From assembly GCA_937141995.1 (NCBI GenBank), contig CAKZQX010000971.1, forward strand, positions 1-5,454: a stretch of 5,454 bases of DNA, given 5' to 3'. Origin of the DNA: an uncultured Chloroflexaceae bacterium. GTDB taxonomy: Bacteria > Chloroflexota > Chloroflexia > Chloroflexales > Chloroflexaceae. Numbering within the stretch: position 1 is the first letter of the stretch; every line of letters begins with the position of its first letter. Both the position numbers and the translations under genes were made by a program. Of the stretch, positions 1 through 5,454 are shown one piece after another. The notes under the pieces are model-generated. The model did not search any database and was not told where the DNA came from. It was given only the letters and a program-made list of their open reading frames with translations.

Positions 1-1022
<1,022 letters not shown>

Positions 1023-1027
1023 CGCAT

Positions 1028-1903
1028 ATGGATCCACTGTTTGACTCGGCATTTTTACGCAAACTGGATCGGCTGACCCTGCTGACGCGGCGGGCCATGG
1101 CCGGTGAGATGCAGGGCGAGCGGCGCAGTCCCCGTCGGGGCTCCTCGGTGGAGTTTGCCGACTTTCGGCCCTACACCGTGGGCGACGATATCCGCCAGAT
1201 CGACTGGAATCTCTATGCCCGCATGGAGCGCTTCTTCCTCAAGCTTTTTGTGGCCGAGGAGGAGTTGACCATTCATCTGTTGCTGGACAACAGTGCCTCG
1301 ATGGATTGGGGCGAGCCCAACAAGTTTGACTATGCCCGCCGTCTAGCGGGTGCGTTTGGCTATATCTCGCTCAGCAGCCTGGATCGCGCCACCGTGGCTG
1401 CCTTTAGTAGCGGCAGCGCGCAGCAACTACCTGGCGCGCGTGGGAAACGCGGCGCAATCCCGCTCTTTGCCTTTTTGCAGAAACTTACACCCGGCGGTGC
1501 GGGCAACCTGGCGGCGACCTGTCATCGCTATATCCAGACGGCCCGCAATACCGGGCCGTTGATCCTCTGTTCTGACCTGCTCGATCCCAACTGGGAAAAT
1601 GCGCTACGGACACTCGCATCCCGTCCGTTTGAGATTACCTTGCTGCACATCCTCGCTCCGCAGGAGATCGATCCGCAACTGGATGGCGACTTCCGCCTGG
1701 TTGATAGCGAGAGCGGCACACCGGTCGAAATTACCGCCGACCTGGATATGCTGCGGCGCTATCGCCAGAACTTTGATGCCTGGCGGGGCGAGGTTGAGAG
1801 CTTCTGCAACGGGCGGAGTATCAACTATCTCTTTGTCGATACCTCAATCCCGGTGGAGGATTTTGTGCTGGCGCAGATGCGGAAGCGGGGTGTGTTGCGG
1901 TGA
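1028..1903 (+). CDS. DUF58 domain protein, VWA-like MoxR partner
   Basis: This 291-residue soluble protein belongs to the DUF58 family, which has a von Willebrand A-like fold and nearly always accompanies MoxR ATPases, probably as adaptor or regulator. The family signature is clear: VEFADFRPY (41-49), GDDIRQIDWNLYAR (52-65), an acidic VAEEE segment (75-79) and the metal-site motif D87-N-S89-A-S91-M. A later MIDAS aspartate is likely D183, in the strand ending LILCSD. The usual threonine position of the metal site seems to be G159 (GGAGNLA), so that site may be incomplete. There is no signal peptide or membrane segment. The ATG at 1028 is five bases after the MoxR stop and gives the normal family N-terminus (LDRLTLLTRR). 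Shine-Dalgarno support is poor, with only a distant GAGGCGG at 1002-1008, so translation probably depends on coupling to the upstream gene. Confidence 0.94.
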   Translation: MDPLFDSAFLRKLDRLTLLTRRAMAGEMQGERRSPRRGSSVEFADFRPYTVGDDIRQIDWNLYARMERFFLKLFVAEEELTIHLLLDNSASMDWGEPNKFDYARRLAGAFGYISLSSLDRATVAAFSSGSAQQLPGARGKRGAIPLFAFLQKLTPGGAGNLAATCHRYIQTARNTGPLILCSDLLDPNWENALRTLASRPFEITLLHILAPQEIDPQLDGDFRLVDSESGTPVEITADLDMLRRYRQNFDAWRGEVESFCNGRSINYLFVDTSIPVEDFVLAQMRKRGVLR

Positions 1904-2382
1904 TCCTGACCGTCCAGTTGATCAAACCCGCCAAAGATACAGTTATCACATACCAGGGGACACTGCTGCAACGCGATGCTACGCATATTCTGCTGCATGC
2001 GTGCTGGGAGCGTTCCCTGGTCGATCTGGGGTGTGTCACCTTCGCGCCCGGCGATCAGCTCTACGAGCACTTCTACAGCGACCGCTGGTACAATGTCTAC
2101 GAGTTGCGCACCAGCGAGAACCGACTCAAGGGCTGGTACTGCAATATCACCCGTCCGGCTGTTTTTCACGCTGACACGATTGAGTCGGAAGATCTGGAAC
2201 TGGATCTGTTTGTGTCACCCGACCGCCGCACCATCCGGGTACTTGACGAAGAGGAGTACGCGGCACGCGGACTTGAAGCAACCGATCCCGCTGCGCACCA
2301 GGCCGTGATGCAGGCGCTGGCCGAGCTACGCGCGCTGGCTCAGCAGGGCGCGGGGCCGTTTGCGCCAGGATTGTTACGGTAG
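1900..2382 (+). CDS. DUF402 domain protein
   Basis: This 160-residue cytoplasmic protein has the DUF402 pattern: a small beta-barrel core followed by KGWYCNITRP (77-86), then D98 with ELDLFV (100-105) and LDEEEY (115-120). Characterised relatives, such as FomD of fosfomycin biosynthesis and a staphylococcal nucleoside tri/diphosphatase, hydrolyse nucleotide-type phosphoanhydrides using divalent metals bound by acidic residues. Conservation of the WY-N-P and D/E segments suggests a hydrolase of this kind, but the substrate cannot be inferred. The GTG start overlaps the DUF58 stop in a GTGA arrangement, and a GCGGGG stretch at 1885-1890 could serve as ribosome binding site, so translational coupling is likely. 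A TTG at residue 7 is a less attractive alternative start. After about residue 124 the protein is an Ala/Leu-rich helical tail. The link to the MoxR module is inferred from gene order only. Confidence 0.85.
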   Translation: MILTVQLIKPAKDTVITYQGTLLQRDATHILLHACWERSLVDLGCVTFAPGDQLYEHFYSDRWYNVYELRTSENRLKGWYCNITRPAVFHADTIESEDLELDLFVSPDRRTIRVLDEEEYAARGLEATDPAAHQAVMQALAELRALAQQGAGPFAPGLLR

Positions 2383-2407
2383 GAACGTGCTTCTGCATGT
2401 CCGCAAC

Positions 2408-2441
2408 CCGGCTCCACCGCCGACATGCCAGTGTGAGCCGG
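2408..2441 (+). repeat. Weak inverted repeat in the DUF402-Uma2 gap
   Basis: CCGGCTC (2408-2414) and GAGCCGG (2435-2441) are perfect complements separated by 20 bases, in the 106-base gap between DUF402 and Uma2. No T-run follows, so this is not an intrinsic terminator. Seven-base arms this rich in G and C can occur by chance. The rest of the gap (2383-2475) shows nothing I can identify, including no promoter that I would defend. Confidence 0.3.
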
Positions 2442-2475
2442 TGACCGTGCCTGCACCTGAACGAACCATTTGTCT

Positions 2476-2482
2476 GGGGGAG
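2476..2482 (+). promoter_or_regulatory. Shine-Dalgarno of the Uma2 gene
   Basis: GGGGGAG lies six bases before the ATG at 2489. It decides the start: the same frame is open from a TTG at 2360, but those upstream codons overlap DUF402 and lack any ribosome binding site. The gene therefore has independent translation initiation, unlike the coupled genes before it. Confidence 0.8.
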
Positions 2483-2488
2483 AGATGT

Positions 2489-3208
2489 ATGAGTGTAGAT
2501 ACAGAACTTACAACCGAGACGATTACCTATCCGGAAAGTGATGGTCAGCCCATGGCAGAAAACACTCGGCAATTCCGCTGGATCGTCACAATCCAGGGTG
2601 GGTTGGATGCGCTTTTCCAGGATGCCCCCGATGTTTTTGTGGCCGGCGACCTCTTCTGGTATCCGGTGGAAGGGCAGTCGGCGATCTGCCAGGCTCCTGA
2701 TACCATGGTCGTTTTTGGAAGACCGAAAGGTGATCGACGTTCCTACCAGCAGTGGCAAGAAAACAATATTGCGCCGCAGGTGGTATTCGAGATACTCTCA
2801 CCAGCAAATACACTTTCGGATATGATTAAGAAACTGCGCTTCTATGAACGCTATGGCGTTGAAGAATACTACATCTATGATCCTGATCGAAATGACCTGA
2901 GCGGCTGGCTGCGTGCCGGTGCTGAATTACAAGAAATTCCGGCCATGCCGGAATGGGTCAGTCCCCGCCTGGGCGTGCGCTTTGCGTTTGAAGCGGGCGA
3001 ACTGCGGCTCTATTATCCCGACGGACGGCGCTTCGCCACCTATCTTGAACTGGAACAGCAGCGCAAACAGGCAGAGCAGGCCGCCGAGCAAGAACGTCAG
3101 CATGCGCAGCAAGAACGTCAGCGCGCTGAGCAGGAACACCAGCGCGCCGAACGCCTGGCTGCCCGCCTGCGTGCCCTGGGCATTGACCCTGATGCAACAG
3201 ATCAGTAA
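2489..3208 (+). CDS. Uma2 family putative endonuclease with C-terminal coiled coil
   Basis: This 239-residue protein belongs to the Uma2 (DUF820) family, a PD-(D/E)XK nuclease-like fold greatly expanded in cyanobacteria and Chloroflexota. The biological role of these proteins is mostly unknown. The N-terminus has the frequent YPESDGQPMAENT motif (14-26). The likely active site is D71 (QAPDTMVV), E101 (VVFEILSP, 98-105) and a lysine of the following helix (K114/K115, before FYERYGVEEYYIYDP), so it appears intact. Residues 186-229 form a Glu/Gln/Arg-rich coiled coil ending in LRALGIDPD, a tail common in this subfamily, possibly for oligomerisation. ATG 2489 is supported by GGGGGAG. Sampled 60-base stretches are about 37-52% GC, lower than its neighbours, and it is separated from both flanking genes by non-coding DNA. 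This suggests it was inserted into the MoxR-VWA cluster and does not share its function. Confidence 0.93.
   Translation: MSVDTELTTETITYPESDGQPMAENTRQFRWIVTIQGGLDALFQDAPDVFVAGDLFWYPVEGQSAICQAPDTMVVFGRPKGDRRSYQQWQENNIAPQVVFEILSPANTLSDMIKKLRFYERYGVEEYYIYDPDRNDLSGWLRAGAELQEIPAMPEWVSPRLGVRFAFEAGELRLYYPDGRRFATYLELEQQRKQAEQAAEQERQHAQQERQRAEQEHQRAERLAARLRALGIDPDATDQ
3083..3166 (+). repeat. Four in-frame 21-bp tandem units (heptad coiled coil)
   Basis: Three 21-base units begin at 3083, 3104 and 3125 and encode AEQERQH, AQQERQR and AEQEHQR (residues 199-219). A diverged fourth unit (3146-3166) encodes AERLAAR. Units one and two share an identical core, CAGCAAGAACGTCAG in unit two. Each unit equals exactly one coiled-coil heptad, so unit gain or loss would lengthen or shorten the coil without frameshift. 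Confidence 0.88.
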
Positions 3209-3356
3209 CAAAACTGTAACGGGAGTTATGCGGTGGGTATTTGGACCACGAACAGCCCGAAATGAGTGAAAAACGCGAAAGTGTCAGTGCTGATCTGTAT
3301 CATATGACACCGCGTTTAGCAGTGAATATTACCGCCGGTAGGGTGGAACAAAACAA

Positions 3357-3403
3357 GCTTCTTCACAAACATTTGCTCTGCAAGCAAATGTTTGTGAAGA
3401 AGC
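3357..3403. repeat. Perfect 21-bp inverted repeat with 5-base loop
   Basis: Bases 3357-3377 (GCTTCTTCAC... ending TTTGCT) are the exact reverse complement of 3383-3403 (AGCAAA... ending GAAGAAGC), with loop CTGCA at 3378-3382. The stem is only about 38% GC. On the + strand it is followed by AAAAAATAA, so it is not a standard intrinsic terminator for the Uma2 gene. Read on the - strand, the stem is followed by TTGTTTTGTT, which does resemble a terminator tail, yet no - strand gene lies to its right. Alternatives are an RNA processing or stability hairpin, a palindromic dispersed repeat, or a protein-binding dyad. The pairing is certain; the function is not. Confidence 0.95.
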
Positions 3404-3493
3404 AAAAAATAAGTACCATGCTGCCGCAGGCGAAATTGGCTTTCATCTGATGAAGCGTCCGGTTTGCATATCAACCGCGTAAGTCGTATTCAT

Positions 3494-3500
3494 AAAAGGT
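3494..3500 (+). promoter_or_regulatory. Shine-Dalgarno of the BatA-type VWA gene
   Basis: AAAAGGT ends seven bases before the ATG at 3508, giving a good ribosome binding site that supports this start. The N-terminal sequence that results (MSLLAPLALIG) is a typical first membrane segment for the family. Confidence 0.75.
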
Positions 3501-3507
3501 AACGCTT

Positions 3508-5439
3508 ATGTCCCTGCTTGCTCCCCTCGCCCTGATCGGCGCGGCCATCATCGGGCCGATTATCGTGGCGATGTATCTACTAAAACTGCGCCGCGAGGAG
3601 CAGACCGTCTCCTCGACCTTCCTATGGCAGCGGATGGTACGCGATATCGAGGCCAACGCGCCCTGGCAGAAGCTGCGCTACAACCTGCTGCTGCTCTTGC
3701 AACTGCTGCTGCTCTTGCTGCTGGTGCTGGCGCTGGCGCGGCCCTTCTTCCTGACCGAAGGCATCGCGGGGCGCAATCTGATCCTGATTATTGACCGCTC
3801 GGCCAGCATGGGCGCGGTTGATGTTGCGCCGACCCGCCTGGAAGCCGCCAAAGACGAGGCGATCCGACTGGTCGATCAACTGCCCGACGGTGGCCGCGCC
3901 ACGGTTATTGCTGCCGGGGGGCAGATGGAAGTCCCCGCCGCTGCTACCACCGACCACCGCGAGTTGCGCAACGCGATCAACGGCATCACGCTGCAAAACA
4001 GCGGCGACAGCGATCTGGCGCAGGCGCTGACGCTGGCGGGGGCACTGGCTGCTCGTGAGGAGCAGAGCGAGGTTGCCATTATCTCCGACGGCAATGTCAC
4101 CATTCCGGAGGATCTGACGGTGCCCGCGCGCGTGAGCCTCTTTCCGATCGGGCGTAGCGGTGATAATGTGGCTGTCAGTGCGCTGGCGTTGCAACCCGGT
4201 ACCGCCGGGCAGACGCTCTTTGCGCAGGCGACCAACTATGGCGACGCGATTGTCACCCGGCGCATGGATATCTACCTCGACGGCGCGCTCTTTAATGCCT
4301 ACAACCTCACTATCGATCCCGGGCGCGAGCAGAGCATCGTCGCCGATATTCCCGCCCAGGTCGAGGTGGCCGAAGCCCGGTTGAGTGATGTGGACACGCT
4401 GCCGACCGACGATCAGGCGTGGGCTGTCAGTACGCTGGGTGATCAGACCAATGTGCGCATTATCGGGCCCGGCAATCGCTTCCTGGAGACAGGGTTGGCT
4501 CTGCTGCCCGGCGTTCAGTCCACGCTGGTGCCTACCAGCACAACCAGCTTTACGCAAACCGCCGCCCAGGTACCGTTAACCATTCTCGATGGTGTGGTGC
4601 CGGCAGAATTGCCCCCCGGCAATCTGCTGTTTATCGCGCCGCCGACCAGTACCGATTACTTCTCGGTGACAGGGGAGTTGGAGTTCCCCGCCGTGCGGCC
4701 TATTTCCGGTGATGAGCCGCTACTGCGCAACGTCAGCCTGAGCGAGGTGAGTGTGCTCAAGGCAGCGCGCATCAATCCGGGCAACTGGGCGCGCGTGGTG
4801 GTGGATAGCGACGGCGCACCGCTGCTGGTGGCCGGTGAGCGCGACGGCCGGCGCATTGTAGTGCTGGCCTTTGATCTGCACCTCTCCGACCTGCCGCTGC
4901 AGGTGGCCTTCCCGTTGCTGCTCTCCAATATTGTGAGCTATCTCTCCCCTGGTAGCGGTGCGGAGGCGGCCCAACTTACGCCCGGTCAACCGCTGGCGCT
5001 CCAGGTGGACCCGGCGATCACCGAGGTGCGCCTGACCCGTCCGGACGGTACGCAGATCAGTTCAACCCGTAGTGACCAGATCACCATCCAGAATGGGCAG
5101 GCGGTCTATGCCGACACTGATGCGCTCGGCGTCTACATGGTTGAGGAGTTCAAAGATGGCGAACTGCATGCGCGCCATCTCTACGCCGTCAACCTGTTTG
5201 CCGCCAATGAGTCCCGGGTTGAGCCGGAAGAAGAGCTTGCCATCACCCAGACCAGTGGCCTGCAGTCGGCCGCAACCGATGAGCGCGTGGGCCGCCAGGA
5301 GTTCTGGCGCTGGCCCGCAGCCCTGGCGCTGATTGTGCTGATCATCGAGTGGCTGGTCTACCAGCGCAACGGCATTGCCTACCTGCGTGACCGCCGGCGC
5401 AACCGGGGCCAGCGCCGCAGCCCGCTGGGAACGCGCTAA
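3508..5439 (+). CDS. BatA-type membrane VWA domain protein
   Basis: This 643-residue protein has the layout of BatA/aerotolerance-type proteins, the membrane partners of MoxR-DUF58 modules. Membrane segments lie at about 4-25 and 59-76. Between them is the BatA N-terminal region (KLRREEQTVSSTFLW). A VWA domain follows, with metal-site motif D96-R-S98-A-S100-M, GDSDLAQAL (166-174) and D194 (IISDG). Serine 168 appears to replace the usual MIDAS threonine. A beta-sandwich-like part (about 220-293) is followed by a region like the glutamine amidotransferase-type fold of these proteins, with VRIIGPGNRFLE (316-327), LDGVVPAELP (360-369) and FDLHLSDLP...FPLLLSN (455-474). A further beta-rich part leads to a last membrane helix (about 603-618) and an Arg-rich tail, probably cytoplasmic. 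With three helices, the VWA and later domains would lie on one side of the membrane. It probably anchors or receives the MoxR complex; the client is unknown. Confidence 0.92.
   Translation: MSLLAPLALIGAAIIGPIIVAMYLLKLRREEQTVSSTFLWQRMVRDIEANAPWQKLRYNLLLLLQLLLLLLLVLALARPFFLTEGIAGRNLILIIDRSASMGAVDVAPTRLEAAKDEAIRLVDQLPDGGRATVIAAGGQMEVPAAATTDHRELRNAINGITLQNSGDSDLAQALTLAGALAAREEQSEVAIISDGNVTIPEDLTVPARVSLFPIGRSGDNVAVSALALQPGTAGQTLFAQATNYGDAIVTRRMDIYLDGALFNAYNLTIDPGREQSIVADIPAQVEVAEARLSDVDTLPTDDQAWAVSTLGDQTNVRIIGPGNRFLETGLALLPGVQSTLVPTSTTSFTQTAAQVPLTILDGVVPAELPPGNLLFIAPPTSTDYFSVTGELEFPAVRPISGDEPLLRNVSLSEVSVLKAARINPGNWARVVVDSDGAPLLVAGERDGRRIVVLAFDLHLSDLPLQVAFPLLLSNIVSYLSPGSGAEAAQLTPGQPLALQVDPAITEVRLTRPDGTQISSTRSDQITIQNGQAVYADTDALGVYMVEEFKDGELHARHLYAVNLFAANESRVEPEEELAITQTSGLQSAATDERVGRQEFWRWPAALALIVLIIEWLVYQRNGIAYLRDRRRNRGQRRSPLGTR
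3685..3717 (+). repeat. 15-base direct repeat in the second membrane helix of the VWA gene
   Basis: CTGCTGCTGCTCTTG occurs at 3685-3699 and again at 3703-3717, an 18-base period equal to six codons. It encodes a leucine-rich run (residues 60-72) with a single glutamine at 65. The pattern suggests in-frame duplication in a low-complexity leucine tract and has little meaning beyond the hydrophobic helix. Confidence 0.75.
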
Positions 5440-5454
5440 ACTGTACAGCGGCGG

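Larger units (their letters stand above)
3209..3507. other. Non-coding AT-richer spacer between Uma2 and VWA genes
   Basis: About 300 bases hold no convincing gene. GC across 3241-3480 is roughly 45%, and about 35% around the palindrome, against about 63% in a sampled stretch of the VWA gene. It contains the perfect inverted repeat at 3357-3403, a weaker imperfect stem (GTGTCA 3281-3286 with TGACAC 3305-3310) and the VWA gene's ribosome binding site. A 69-codon open frame (3241-3450) runs through the palindrome, has no Shine-Dalgarno and resembles nothing known. A promoter for the VWA gene would be expected here, but I see no strong -35/-10 pair. TTGCAT at 3464-3469 lacks a good partner. Confidence 0.75.

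Noticed and set aside
1599..2174. 191-codon + strand frame across the DUF58-DUF402 junction
   Set aside because: It is out of frame with two well-supported genes and its Arg/Ala/Cys-rich product has no domain pattern.
2360..2488. N-terminal extension of the Uma2 protein from a TTG start
   Set aside because: It overlaps the end of DUF402, has no ribosome binding site and would add 43 residues of Pro/Cys-rich sequence before the normal family start. The ATG at 2489 has a strong site.
3228..3269. Possible 13-codon leader peptide after GGGAG
   Set aside because: The GGGAG is only two bases from the ATG, too close for good initiation, and no attenuator-like structure with a T-run follows.
3281..3310. 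Imperfect stem GTGTCA/TGACAC in the spacer
   Set aside because: Only six outer pairs plus a short inner stem with an internal loop; within reach of chance and with no terminator tail.
3357..3403. Terminator of the Uma2 transcript
   Set aside because: No T-run follows the hairpin on the + strand; an A-run does. The hairpin itself is kept as an inverted repeat.
3241..3450. Possible small gene of 69 codons in the spacer (or 62 from the ATG at 3262)
   Set aside because: No Shine-Dalgarno precedes either start, the frame translates straight through both palindrome arms, and the product resembles nothing known.
3464..3496. Sigma-70-like promoter (TTGCAT with CATAAA) before the VWA gene
   Set aside because: The spacing is 21 bases, the -10 match is only 4 of 6, and the -10 would overlap the Shine-Dalgarno.
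3622..4557. Long open frame of 311 codons on the - strand
   Set aside because: It lies wholly inside the VWA gene, whose domains are clear. Its Gln- and Arg-rich translation is the antisense of leucine-rich and GC-rich codons, and it matches no family I recognise.

Overview
The window looks like part of a chromosome from a moderately GC-rich bacterium, most likely a Chloroflexota member of the Chloroflexales type. This assignment is an inference from protein style: a MoxR/DUF58/VWA cluster, an Uma2 protein opening with a 'YPESDGQPMAENT'-type N-terminus, and a DUF402 neighbour. No rRNA or other taxonomic marker is present. All five supportable genes lie on the + strand.

Layout: (1) 1-1022, a MoxR-type AAA+ ATPase whose 5' end lies beyond the left edge; (2) 1028-1903, a soluble DUF58 protein with a VWA-like fold, five bases downstream; (3) 1900-2382, a DUF402 protein whose GTG start overlaps the DUF58 stop by four bases; (4) 2489-3208, an Uma2-family putative PD-(D/E)XK nuclease with its own strong Shine-Dalgarno and a C-terminal coiled coil built from 21-bp repeats; (5) 3209-3507, an AT-richer non-coding spacer containing a perfect 21-bp inverted repeat; (6) 3508-5439, a large membrane-anchored BatA-type VWA protein with its own Shine-Dalgarno.

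MoxR ATPase, DUF58 protein and membrane VWA protein form a recurrent bacterial module. The MoxR hexamer is thought to act as a chaperone-like remodeller, with the DUF58 and VWA proteins as metal-dependent adaptors that link it to client proteins, often at the membrane or cell envelope. The client here cannot be read from the sequence. The DUF402 protein is translationally coupled to the DUF58 gene, which suggests it belongs to this unit.

The Uma2 gene and the palindrome spacer look like a later insertion between the soluble part of the module and its membrane VWA partner. Local GC falls to about 37-52% in sampled Uma2 stretches and about 45% in the spacer, against about 63% sampled in the VWA gene, and the tight gene spacing is lost there. 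I see no tRNA, rRNA, CRISPR array, transposase or recognisable origin. Nothing here amounts to a convincingly new system. The points most worth checking are the palindrome, the Uma2 island and the DUF402 coupling.
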